Assembly: GCA_023398375.1 (NCBI GenBank)
Contig: JAEWSH010000133.1
Span: forward strand, 248,001-312,000
DNA: 64,000 bases
Source: Bacillota bacterium
Lineage (GTDB): Bacteria; Bacillota; Clostridia; Lachnospirales; Lachnospiraceae
Reading direction: 5' to 3'
The notes under the pieces are model-generated. The model searched no databases. It saw only the letters and a list, made by a program, of their open reading frames with translations, and was not told where the DNA came from. The translations under genes and the position numbers were made by a program. Positions 1 to 8,221 of the stretch are shown here, in pieces; position 1 is the stretch's first letter; each line of letters opens with the position of its first letter.

Positions 1-63
1 GATGGCAGAATTAAAATTTAAGATGCTCCGCTGCGATGGGAACGGATAAGTGAAAGGCGGTGA
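1..63 (+). other. possible 3' end of an upstream PseI/NeuB-like gene
   Basis: Frame 1 reads DGRIKI, then TAA at 19-21, then DAPLRWERISERR and TGA at 61-63. The part after the TAA resembles the end of a sialic/pseudaminic acid synthase SAF domain, where a charged stretch is followed by a P-L-x-W motif and a short tail. If so, the upstream gene ended at 63 and now stops 14 codons early. Alternatively the upstream gene simply ends at 21 and the resemblance is chance. A synthase is the expected neighbour of pseG. Too little is visible to decide. Confidence 0.25.
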
Positions 64-71
64 GATTTAAG

Positions 72-1106
72 ATGTTCTATATTCGGACAGATGGAAATAC
101 ACAGATCGGTGCCGGACACATAATGCGATGCGTATCTATTGCGCAGGCCCTTAAAAACAGAGGAAAAGTAACAATCTTTATAACAGCAGATGAGGAGTCG
201 GCACGTCTGATTGCCAGTAAGGGATTTGGTACACTTACCTTAAAAACAAACTATAATGATATGGATGGTGAACTGAAAAATTTACTTCCGGTTCTAAGAG
301 AGAACGATATCCAGTCATTGCTGATAGACAGTTATTCAGTAACGGATCATTACATGCGTACAGTAGGAGAAAAAGCTAAGACGATCTATATGGATGATCT
401 GGGAGAACACCTGTATCCGGCTGACATGCTCATTAATTATAATATTTATGCCAGAGAGCTGTCATATGAGGAAAATTACCAGAAAAAGGTAATGAAAGTA
501 CCAAAACTGATATTAGGCTGTGAGTATGTGCCTCTTCGTTCTGAGTTTCAAAACATGGAAGGGAAGATAAGAAGATATGTCAAAGATGTCTTAATTACTT
601 CCGGTGGAAGCGATCCCTGCAATGCAGCCGGAAAAATACTGGAGACAGTAGTCCGGCAGGGGATGAAATATAAAGGAATCCAATTCCACATAGTGAGTGG
701 AACTTATAATACGAATTTTGAGAGTCTGCGTGACATGGAAAAAGAAAATGGAAATTTTCATGTTTATCAAAATGTAAAAGATATGGCAGCACTTATGAAA
801 AAATGTGATGTGGCGATTGCTGCATGTGGAAGTACCATGTATGAATTATCAGCAATGGGAATTCCTACAGTATGTTATTTCTTTGCAGACAATCAGAAAA
901 AAGTGGCAGAGGCCTTTGGAAGAACACTTGCAGGAAATGCCGGAAATATAGAAGAAAATTCCGAAATGGTATTATCTGAGATCTTGAAATATCTGGATGC
1001 CTATATGGAATCTTATGAGCTGAGGGTCGAAAAAAGTGATGCCATGATGCAGATGCTGGATGGCGATGGCGCCTCCAGAATTGCAGAAGAATTGATTAGG
1101 CTATAA
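72..1106 (+). CDS. pseG: PseG-like UDP-2,4-diacetamido-2,4,6-trideoxy-beta-L-altropyranose hydrolase
   Basis: PseG removes UDP from the 2,4-diacetamido-trideoxy-altrose intermediate, the step before condensation to pseudaminic acid. The N terminus has RTDGN followed by GAGHIMRC, the GxGHxxRC signature of this GT-B-fold hydrolase family, and near residue 245 a CGSTMYE stretch matches the family's nucleotide-binding loop. Length (344 aa) is normal. GTG at 60 is also in frame, but ATG at 72 has AGGCGGTGAG about 7 nt upstream and gives the canonical N terminus. No pseB, pseC, pseF or pseI is in the window, so the rest of the pathway must lie upstream. A related nonulosonate hydrolase such as LegG is possible. 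The product could feed the sialyltransferase-like protein at 60979. Confidence 0.85.
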   Translation: MFYIRTDGNTQIGAGHIMRCVSIAQALKNRGKVTIFITADEESARLIASKGFGTLTLKTNYNDMDGELKNLLPVLRENDIQSLLIDSYSVTDHYMRTVGEKAKTIYMDDLGEHLYPADMLINYNIYARELSYEENYQKKVMKVPKLILGCEYVPLRSEFQNMEGKIRRYVKDVLITSGGSDPCNAAGKILETVVRQGMKYKGIQFHIVSGTYNTNFESLRDMEKENGNFHVYQNVKDMAALMKKCDVAIAACGSTMYELSAMGIPTVCYFFADNQKKVAEAFGRTLAGNAGNIEENSEMVLSEILKYLDAYMESYELRVEKSDAMMQMLDGDGASRIAEELIRL

Positions 1107-1124
1107 GGTGTTTGGGAGGACAAA

Positions 1125-1565
1125 ATGATAAAATTTGCAATGGAAATGTATAAAAAATACGAAGATGTGATCTTATATCTGTTTTTTGGAGGATTGACCT
1201 TTCTGATTAGTATCGGCTCTTATTATGTGTGCGCTGAAACCTTAGGCATGCACTATATGGTAGCCAATGTGATTTCCTGGATCGTAGCAGTCCTGTTTGC
1301 TTATATTACGAACCGCATCTTTGTATTTAAGAGCAGTGCCACAGGATTTGCACAGATTCTCAAGGAATTATGGTTATTTATAGCCTGCAGATTAACGACC
1401 GGGGGAATGGAGATCGTAATTATGTTCATTGGCGTTACGCTTATGAGTGTGAACGATATGATTGTTAAAATAATTTCACAAATTGTGGTTATCTTATCTA
1501 ATTATGTTTTTAGTAAACTGATTATATTTAAGAAAGAAAAAATAGCAATTGATAAAAAAGTGTGA
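1125..1565 (+). CDS. GtrA family membrane protein (putative polyprenyl-phosphate-sugar flippase)
   Basis: A 146-aa protein with four hydrophobic segments and the GtrA-family features: an acidic N terminus, FLISIGSYY in TM1, and a loop YITNRIFVFKS between TM2 and TM3. GtrA proteins are thought to flip undecaprenyl-phosphate-linked single sugars to the outer face for GT-C transferases. The gene follows pseG by 18 bp with a GGGAGGA ribosome site. Its natural partners are the GtrB/ArnC-like enzyme at 8222 and the GT-C proteins at 2902 and 5822. Its last two codons are the 5' arm of a long hairpin that follows it. Confidence 0.85.
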   Translation: MIKFAMEMYKKYEDVILYLFFGGLTFLISIGSYYVCAETLGMHYMVANVISWIVAVLFAYITNRIFVFKSSATGFAQILKELWLFIACRLTTGGMEIVIMFIGVTLMSVNDMIVKIISQIVVILSNYVFSKLIIFKKEKIAIDKKV

Positions 1566-1678
1566 AAAGCATTTCTAAAGAAGCGAAAGAACCGCTTCTG
1601 AGAAATGCTAAGTTTCACACAGGAAGAAGCCTCTTGCGAGTCTTCTTCTTCCTGATTATTTGTGCCGCTTGAAGCGGC
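1560..1678 (+). repeat. three-hairpin intergenic element, copy A
   Basis: Three stacked inverted repeats. Hairpin 1 spans 1560-1620: GTGTGAAA pairs with TTTCACAC, AGCATTTCT (1568) with AGAAATGCT (1601), and GAAGCG with CGCTTC. Hairpin 2 spans 1622-1652 (GAAGAAG with CTTCTTC, CTC with GAG). Hairpin 3 is the perfect palindrome at 1664-1678. Related copies lie at 41082 and 43301, with different stem sequences that still pair. It begins inside the gtrA stop region and probably acts as a terminator or 3' processing structure. An in-frame extension of the next gene through it is not real coding. Confidence 0.75.
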
Positions 1679-1731
1679 ATGTCTGGAAGTGTGAGAAGTC
1701 AAATAAATTTGGCGGGAAAGATGTTTCAGAT

Positions 1732-2889
1732 ATGGTAGAAAAAGTAGAAGTGGATCAAAGTAATAATTTTAAAGAGAAATTGCTTGGACGTAAAGCCAAT
1801 TTTGAGCTGTTACGTCTGATTGCCATGTTGATGGTGGTGTCTCTGCATTACCTGTCCAAGGGACAGGTGCTGTCAGATTTTAAGGACGGGCCGTTGTCGG
1901 GAAATGAGTATCTGGCGTATTTACTGGAATCATTCTCTGTTGTAGCAGTGAATGCTTTTGTATTGCTGAGCGGTTATTTTCTGGTGACATCGGAATTCAA
2001 AAGTAAAAAGGTAATACAATTGGCAGCACAGGTTCTCTTCTATGCGATCCTGATTCCTGTTGTACTGACAGCAGCCGGCGTTCTGCAGATTCAGGATATG
2101 AATATTTATACGATATTTCCTGATGTATTTCCGATTCAGACCGAGCATTACTGGTTTGCAACATACTATGTATTTCTATATCTTTGTACACCGATTCTGA
2201 ATAGAGCAATAAAGGCAATGAACCAACAGCAATTGAAGATATGCACCGTCTTATTATTATTTGTATTTTCTATTCCAAAATCAATTCTGCCGTTGGAGAT
2301 TCCGATTGACAGAAAAGGATATGACCTGATCTGGTTTATCTGTGTGTATTTTGTGGCGGCTTATATCAGATTATATGGAATCCCTTTTTTAGAGAAGATA
2401 AAAAATAGTGTTTTTCTGTATGCTATTATGACAGTACTTATATTTTCGTACATCTGTATCCTTGGAGCAATTTTTCAACGGACCGGATACCTTGAAAATC
2501 AGATAAAAGAGGTACTTCATTATAATCATATCTTAAATTTACTATCAGCCATTGCGTTCTTTTATATATTTCACAATATAAAATTGCATAATGGAATGAT
2601 AGCCAGAGGTATCTGTGCGATTTCCCCATATGCATTCGGTGTATACCTGCTGCATGAACACATAGATATTCGATATTTGTGGCCGGTATGGTGCCATGTA
2701 CAGGAAATGAGTGGGACATCATGGTTCCTATTGCACTATATAACGACAGTAACAGGGATCTTTATGTTGGGAATCATGGTAGATTGGTTCAGGAGCAGGA
2801 TATTCCGTATAGCAGGAAAGAGATTGGAGAATGGCAGAATAGACAGATATCTGAGACAGTTAGATCAGGCGCTTCGGATGAAGCAATAG
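1732..2889 (+). CDS. acyltransferase 3 family membrane protein (putative O-acetyltransferase)
   Basis: A 385-aa polytopic protein of the acyltransferase-3 family (about ten membrane helices). It begins with NFELLRLIAMLMVVSLHYL, the usual TM1 with an Arg and an invariant His that form the acyl-transfer site, and has the later YAFGVYLLHEH motif. Such proteins O-acetylate or O-succinylate surface sugars from the cytoplasmic acyl-CoA pool. ATG at 1732 is chosen because upstream in-frame codons run through repeat copy A; the ribosome site (GGCGGGAAAG) is weak. It sits in the decoration cluster between the GtrA-like gene and a GT-C-like protein, so it likely modifies the same glycan. Confidence 0.8.
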   Translation: MVEKVEVDQSNNFKEKLLGRKANFELLRLIAMLMVVSLHYLSKGQVLSDFKDGPLSGNEYLAYLLESFSVVAVNAFVLLSGYFLVTSEFKSKKVIQLAAQVLFYAILIPVVLTAAGVLQIQDMNIYTIFPDVFPIQTEHYWFATYYVFLYLCTPILNRAIKAMNQQQLKICTVLLLFVFSIPKSILPLEIPIDRKGYDLIWFICVYFVAAYIRLYGIPFLEKIKNSVFLYAIMTVLIFSYICILGAIFQRTGYLENQIKEVLHYNHILNLLSAIAFFYIFHNIKLHNGMIARGICAISPYAFGVYLLHEHIDIRYLWPVWCHVQEMSGTSWFLLHYITTVTGIFMLGIMVDWFRSRIFRIAGKRLENGRIDRYLRQLDQALRMKQ

Positions 2890-2901
2890 AAAGAGGTCCG
2901 T

Positions 2902-4686
2902 ATGCAAAGAGAAAAAGCAAAAAAGTATATTAATTACATAGTATTTCCGATCATATTGCTTTTGTATCCGCTGATGCAATGTAATATTGGCGTAGATGTT
3001 ACAGATACCGGCTACAGTCTCGGAAGTTATCTGTTTTCTTCTGCACAGATGGGAGAAAAATGGGTCTTTTTTGCGTTCTATTTAGCGAATGTAGTCGGTT
3101 CCATGCTGACACATCTTCCATTCGGCCAGACGATGATCGGTATGAATTTTTATACAGGTCTTTTTGTAAGTGCAACGGCATTAATTTCCTATTATTTTTT
3201 GATCCGTAAGATTCCGGCATGGATAGCATTGACAGGAGAATTCATGGCAATCAGTTTATGTTGGTGCCCAACGGTAATACTTTATAACTACTTAACATTT
3301 TTTTTCTTTACCATCATGGTAATATGCCTTTATAAAGGCATTATGGAAGATAAGAGAATATGGCTGGTATGCGCTGGTGTTGTGTTAGGACTAAGCGTCA
3401 TGAGCCGTTTTCCGAATATTACGCAGGCAGCACTTATCATTGCGGTATGGTATTACGGTTGGCTGCAGAAAGACAACATCAGTAACGTGCTGAAAAATAC
3501 AGGTGCGTGCATTTTGGGATTTCTGATTGGCATGGGTGCAATGCTTAGTATAATAGCCACCCAATATGGTATGGAATCTTATTTTGGGATGATCAGCAGT
3601 TTGCTTTCCGGTGAAGGCAGTGTAGAAGGGCATTCACTGGGGGATATGGTATGGCCGATCATAGATGCTTATTTTGTGGCAGCCAAATGGTTCTTTTTTA
3701 TCATTGCAGTGGCAGTTGGCGGTATCCTTCTTTTTATGATTTTGAGAGACCGCTTTATAATTATAAAAAAAGTAGGTTATATCATTACCATACTTGTCTT
3801 ATTTCGTTTTCTATATGGAAGAGGGATGTTCAACTTCAGATATTATGCATATGACTCTATGTTTCAATGGGTCGCAATATTTTTAATATTATCTCTGATA
3901 TCATCTGCGGTCATAATGGCACAGAAAAATACTTCCCTGTCAGACAAGACCCTGGCGTGTATGACAATTCTGATCATTGCTGTAACGCCCATTGGAAGTG
4001 ATAACTACCTATATATGAATATGAATAACCTGTTCCTGGTGGCACCCCTTGTGTTATACTGGATAAGCCTATATGTAAAAGGAAACAGAAACCCTAAGAT
4101 CGGCAGAATAGAGATAGAAAGGTTTCCGATCACGGCTATATTGGTCATGGTAATCGCTGTCACATTACTGCAAAGTGTTGGATTTGGATTTACATTTGTA
4201 TTTCGGGATGGTACACTAGGCGAAAAACGGGATACCAGGATTTACAAAAACAATGTATTATATGGCATGTATACAAATCGGGAAAATGCAGAAACCATAG
4301 AAGGAATTACGGAGTATTGTGAACAGAAGCAATTACAGGGAAAGAAAGTGATCTTATATGGAGATATCCCGGCAATGTCCTGTTTCCTTCAGATGCCCGC
4401 GGCATTATCCACTACATGGCCGGATCTTGCCAGCTATACGATAGAAACAATGCAAAAGGATATCGCTTTGATCAGACAGGAACAGGATAGCAATGACCGT
4501 CCGGTCATTATTGTGAGTTCCGGATTTGGGGCATGGCTTATGGAAGATCTGGAAGAGATGAATTATTTTGGGATATCTCCGGAAAAGTATGACAATGATG
4601 AGAAAGCGACACTTATTCGTAATTTAATACTGGACATGCAGTATGAACAGACATATGCGAACAGCAAATTTGCGCTGTTTGAATAA
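2902..4686 (+). CDS. GT-C-like polytopic membrane glycosyltransferase
   Basis: A 594-aa protein with about eleven hydrophobic segments over residues 10-450 and a C-terminal soluble region of about 140 residues. After TM1 the first outer loop has GVDVTDTGYSL (D32, D35), placed where GT-C enzymes carry their catalytic acidic residues. I infer a transferase that uses polyprenyl-phosphate-sugar on the outer face, in line with GtrA upstream and the GtrB/ArnC-like gene at 8222. No confident family name. Start ATG at 2902, 12 bp after the previous stop, with an AAAGAGG site. Confidence 0.6.
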   Translation: MQREKAKKYINYIVFPIILLLYPLMQCNIGVDVTDTGYSLGSYLFSSAQMGEKWVFFAFYLANVVGSMLTHLPFGQTMIGMNFYTGLFVSATALISYYFLIRKIPAWIALTGEFMAISLCWCPTVILYNYLTFFFFTIMVICLYKGIMEDKRIWLVCAGVVLGLSVMSRFPNITQAALIIAVWYYGWLQKDNISNVLKNTGACILGFLIGMGAMLSIIATQYGMESYFGMISSLLSGEGSVEGHSLGDMVWPIIDAYFVAAKWFFFIIAVAVGGILLFMILRDRFIIIKKVGYIITILVLFRFLYGRGMFNFRYYAYDSMFQWVAIFLILSLISSAVIMAQKNTSLSDKTLACMTILIIAVTPIGSDNYLYMNMNNLFLVAPLVLYWISLYVKGNRNPKIGRIEIERFPITAILVMVIAVTLLQSVGFGFTFVFRDGTLGEKRDTRIYKNNVLYGMYTNRENAETIEGITEYCEQKQLQGKKVILYGDIPAMSCFLQMPAALSTTWPDLASYTIETMQKDIALIRQEQDSNDRPVIIVSSGFGAWLMEDLEEMNYFGISPEKYDNDEKATLIRNLILDMQYEQTYANSKFALFE

Positions 4687-4701
4687 AAGGAGGACAAGAC
4701 G

Positions 4702-5832
4702 ATGATTAACTTTAACGTACCACCGTATACAGGAAAAGAAATAGACTATATTAAGAAAGCGGTCGAAAATCAGAAAATATGTGGAGACGGCGAGTTCACC
4801 AAAAAATGCAATGCGTGGATAGAAGAAAGAACAGGTACGGTAAAGTGTCTGCTGACGACCTCCTGTACGCATGCAACTGAATTGGCAGCATTACTGGCAG
4901 ATATTCAGGAAGGCGATGAAGTGATCATGCCGGCATATACATTTGTTTCAACAGCAGATGCCTTTGTTCTAAGAGGTGCAAAGGTGGTATTTGTGGATAT
5001 CCGGCCGGACACTATGAATATTGATGAGAATCTGATCGAAGGTGCGATCACGGATAGGACACGGGCAATCGTTCCGGTTCACTACGCAGGGGTATCCTGT
5101 GAAATGGACAAGATCATGGAGATTGCACATAAGTATAATCTTGTTGTCATAGAAGATGCGGCACAGGGTATTATGTCAACCTATAAAGGAAAGGCACTTG
5201 GAACAATTGGAGATTTTGGCTGTTTTAGTTTTCATGAGACAAAAAATTACAGTATGGGCGAAGGCGGCGCATTACTGATCAGAAATGAAGCGCATATTGA
5301 AGAGGCAGAAATCATTCGTGAAAAGGGAACGGATAGAAGCAAGTTCTACAGAGGACAGATAGATAAGTATACATGGGTCAATTATGGTTCCTCTTATTTA
5401 CCGAGTGATATGAACGCGGCTTACCTGTATGCACAGTTGGAGATGGCAGACGAGATCAATGATGCAAGGCTTGCCTGCTGGAACCAGTATAACGAAGAAT
5501 TACAGGGATTGAGACAAGCTGGAATCATAGAGCTTCCGGTGATACCTGAAGGATGCATACATAATGCACACATGTTCTTTATTAAGGTAAAAGACCTGGA
5601 AGAAAGAAGCAGATTAATTGATTTTTCCAAAGAAAATGGCATATGGCCGGTATTTCATTATATACCACTGCACACAGCTCCTGCCGGGAAAAAGTTCGGC
5701 CGTTTCCATGGAGAGGACGTATATACCACAAAGGAGAGCGAGAGACTTTTGAGACTGCCGATGTATTATGGTCTGCGATCAGAACAAGTGTCATATATCA
5801 CAGGTAAAATAAAGGAATTCTATGCAAAGTAA
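4702..5832 (+). CDS. wecE: dTDP-4-amino-4,6-dideoxygalactose transaminase (WecE/RffA type)
   Basis: PLP-dependent sugar aminotransferase that converts dTDP-4-keto-6-deoxy-glucose to dTDP-Fuc4N using glutamate. The 376-aa sequence follows E. coli WecE closely from end to end: FNVPPYTGKEIDYI at the N terminus, GDEVIMPAYTFVSTADAFVL, VPVHYAGVSCEMD, EDAAQG, FSFHETKNYS with the Schiff-base lysine K181, and YTTKESERLLRLPM near the end. The ribosome site AAAAGGAGG is strong. It ends 11 nt inside the next gene. No RmlA or RmlB is in the window, so dTDP-keto sugar must come from elsewhere. Product acetylation could be done by the GNAT at 7650. Confidence 0.92.
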   Translation: MINFNVPPYTGKEIDYIKKAVENQKICGDGEFTKKCNAWIEERTGTVKCLLTTSCTHATELAALLADIQEGDEVIMPAYTFVSTADAFVLRGAKVVFVDIRPDTMNIDENLIEGAITDRTRAIVPVHYAGVSCEMDKIMEIAHKYNLVVIEDAAQGIMSTYKGKALGTIGDFGCFSFHETKNYSMGEGGALLIRNEAHIEEAEIIREKGTDRSKFYRGQIDKYTWVNYGSSYLPSDMNAAYLYAQLEMADEINDARLACWNQYNEELQGLRQAGIIELPVIPEGCIHNAHMFFIKVKDLEERSRLIDFSKENGIWPVFHYIPLHTAPAGKKFGRFHGEDVYTTKESERLLRLPMYYGLRSEQVSYITGKIKEFYAK

Positions 5833-7597
5833 CAGGAAGAAAATTATCTCACAAAATCAAATAATAGCAGCGCTTTTTATCATTCTGCTAGGTATTTTAA
5901 TTGCATTTCGTTATGATTATTATTATGATCTTAATGATGATCTGGTAATGAAAGATATTGTTGCAGGAGTCTATACCGGGACACCGGATGGTCATAATAT
6001 CCAGATGTTATATCCGATCAGCTGGCTGATCAGTATAGGCTATCGGATGCTCAGGCCGATACCCTGGTATGGAATTTTTATTGTGACTTGCCAATTTGGT
6101 TGTCTGTTTCTGATTGCGGGCAGGATTGCACGCTATTTTGGATCAGTATGGAGCAAGTGTGCGGCAGTCGCTGTAGAATTAGTTGTAGCAGGAGCATTTT
6201 TTCTTTATGAATTGGTGTTCACACAGTATACCGTTACGGCAGCACTGTTAGGAGCTACAGCGGCATTTCTGCTCTATACGACGGAACAGGAACTTCCCTG
6301 GAAAGATTTTATTAAACAGAATGTAATCAGTATCGTCATGGTGATTCTTGCCTATCAGATACGAACGGAAATGCTCCTTCTGATATTTCCGGTCATTTGT
6401 GTAGTAGGAGTCTGTAAGTGGGCAAGGGAAGAACAGATATTTTCTAAAGATAGTTTTAAGAAATACATGATCCTGATCGGCGTCATTCTGATTGGCATGT
6501 TGATGAGTGAAGGCGCGAATAAAATAGCATATGGGAGTGAAGAATGGAAAAGTTTTCAATCCCTTTTTGACAGCCGAACGGAATTATATGACTTTCAGTC
6601 CATTCCGAAATATGAGGAACATCAGGAATTTTATGAAAGTATCGGTTTAAAACAGAGCGAACAACAGTTGTTTGAAAATTATAACTTTGGATTTGATGAA
6701 AAGATCAATGAGCATACGATGAAAGCAGTCGCTGATTATGCAAAAGCAAATCAACGAAATGGGCAGACATCAGAGAGTCATTTGAAAGAGAGCATAAAAA
6801 CATATTTCTATATGGCCTTTCTAGAAAAAGATAAGCTGCCATGGAACCAAGTCCTTATTTTAGCGTATATTCTGGTATTATTACTCGCGTTGAGCGGCAG
6901 GCAATATTCTTTTTTATGGAAACTGCCATTCCTGGCGTGTGTAAGAAGCGTATTGTGGCTATACATTATCTATCATCATAGATATCCTCCTCGTATCACG
7001 CATTCTCTATATATTGTGGAACTATTGGTATTATGCGGGATGATGTTAGAATTGAGGAAAGAAGTACAAAAGAGTGATGGAAGTAAAGCAGTGTCAAGAA
7101 TACTGGCAGAGGTTCCGTTTGCTATGATTTGTATCCTTTCTGTCCTATACTTATCATCCGGAATTAAATATGTCCAGACAGAATATGACAGGCGGGAAGC
7201 AGTGAATGAGGAATATCTTGCATTGCAGTCATACTGTGCAGAGCATGCGGATCAGATATATCTTCTGGATATCTATTCTACCGTGGCATATTCGGAGAAA
7301 ATGTTTTATGGTGTCTCAAATCTGCTGGCTAATTATGAATATTTAGGCGGCTGGGTCAGTAAGAGCCCGGTAGATAGGAACAAATTAAAGGTATTGGGCA
7401 TTTCTACGATAGAAGAAGCCGCATGCAGTCAAAATAATGTATATATTATCAGTCACCATGTTAAGAGAGAGATTGACTGGCTTGATTTCTATCTGCAGGA
7501 ACAGGGATATGCAAAGGAAGCAAAAAAAGTCGATGAGATCATAAATAAAGGGAATATAAGTTTTGACGTGTATCAGATAGTTGATATTGATATGTGA
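5822..7597 (+). CDS. GT-C-like polytopic membrane protein
   Basis: A 591-aa protein with an N-terminal membrane helix (residues 14-29) followed by YYYDLNDDLVMKD, an outer-loop acidic cluster (D36, D39, D40) like the catalytic loop of GT-C enzymes. Further helices lie at about 55-250 and 345-460, with a soluble insert at about 235-330 and a C-terminal soluble tail. It overlaps the aminotransferase gene by 11 nt (start ATGCAAAGTAA spans the stop), so translation is probably coupled. I infer an outer-face glycosyltransferase for the sugar made by its neighbours. I do not recognise a named family. Confidence 0.55.
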   Translation: MQSNRKKIISQNQIIAALFIILLGILIAFRYDYYYDLNDDLVMKDIVAGVYTGTPDGHNIQMLYPISWLISIGYRMLRPIPWYGIFIVTCQFGCLFLIAGRIARYFGSVWSKCAAVAVELVVAGAFFLYELVFTQYTVTAALLGATAAFLLYTTEQELPWKDFIKQNVISIVMVILAYQIRTEMLLLIFPVICVVGVCKWAREEQIFSKDSFKKYMILIGVILIGMLMSEGANKIAYGSEEWKSFQSLFDSRTELYDFQSIPKYEEHQEFYESIGLKQSEQQLFENYNFGFDEKINEHTMKAVADYAKANQRNGQTSESHLKESIKTYFYMAFLEKDKLPWNQVLILAYILVLLLALSGRQYSFLWKLPFLACVRSVLWLYIIYHHRYPPRITHSLYIVELLVLCGMMLELRKEVQKSDGSKAVSRILAEVPFAMICILSVLYLSSGIKYVQTEYDRREAVNEEYLALQSYCAEHADQIYLLDIYSTVAYSEKMFYGVSNLLANYEYLGGWVSKSPVDRNKLKVLGISTIEEAACSQNNVYIISHHVKREIDWLDFYLQEQGYAKEAKKVDEIINKGNISFDVYQIVDIDM

Positions 7598-7600
7598 AGG

Positions 7601-7635
7601 GTTACAATTCGGAAGCTATAAGGCTGAATAGTAAC
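7601..7635 (+). repeat. short inverted repeat GTTAC...GTAAC
   Basis: GTTACAATTC pairs with GAATAGTAAC around a loop that contains AAGGCT. The string AAGGCTGAATAGTAAC recurs at 16137-16153, so this looks like a dispersed short palindrome between genes rather than a gene-specific site. No T-run follows it. Confidence 0.4.
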
Positions 7636-7649
7636 AATGGAGGAAGGAT

Positions 7650-8168
7650 ATGTTAAAGGGAGAGTATATCTACTTAAGAAAAATGGAACGGTCAGATACA
7701 GATCATATCGTTAAATGGCGGAATGATGATGAAGTGCGCAGCCGCTTTATTTATCAGGGATTGTTTACGCGGGAATCTCATTTGAACTGGATTAAGACAA
7801 TGGTGGAAACAGGCAAAGTAGTTCAAATGATGATCTGTGAAAATGAGACTGATCGTCCGATAGGATCGGCTTTTATCAGAGATATTGATCATGTGCATCA
7901 TAAAGGGGAGTATGGATTGTTTATTGGAGAGTCATTTGCCAGAGGAAAAGGAATCGGAAGAGAAGTTACCCATCTGATGTTGGAATATGGACTGGGAGAA
8001 CTGGGATTACACCGCATTTACTCACGCGTATTGGAAGATAATATAGTTTCTTTGAAAAGTGCATTACGCGGTGGCCTTGAACAAGAAGGAATCTGCATCG
8101 ATGATGTGTGCATTGATGGAAGATATAAAAATGTGATCATGCTTGGTAAAGTAAGAAAAGAGAAATAA
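7650..8168 (+). CDS. GNAT N-acetyltransferase (PseH- or Fuc4N-acetyltransferase-like)
   Basis: A 172-aa GNAT of the RimL/PseH type. It has YLRKMERSDTDHIVKWRND at the start, the acetyl-CoA loop ARGKGIGREV near residues 98-107, and a C-terminal NIVSLKSALRGGLEQEG segment. It is likely to acetylate an amino group on a nucleotide sugar in the cytoplasm. Two substrates fit the context: the PseH step of pseudaminic acid synthesis (pseG is at the start of the operon) or the 4-amino group of dTDP-Fuc4N made by the WecE-like enzyme. Ribosome site GGAGGAAGG, 7 nt before ATG. Confidence 0.8.
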   Translation: MLKGEYIYLRKMERSDTDHIVKWRNDDEVRSRFIYQGLFTRESHLNWIKTMVETGKVVQMMICENETDRPIGSAFIRDIDHVHHKGEYGLFIGESFARGKGIGREVTHLMLEYGLGELGLHRIYSRVLEDNIVSLKSALRGGLEQEGICIDDVCIDGRYKNVIMLGKVRKEK

Positions 8169-8221
8169 GATATGGTAAGAATCGGATAGAACAGGATACC
8201 ATTTGGAAGGGGTTTTATAAA

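Noticed and set aside
1660..1731. TTG start giving a 24-residue N-terminal extension of the acyltransferase
   Set aside because: The extension translates repeat copy A, has no ribosome site, and the family starts near the ATG at 1732.
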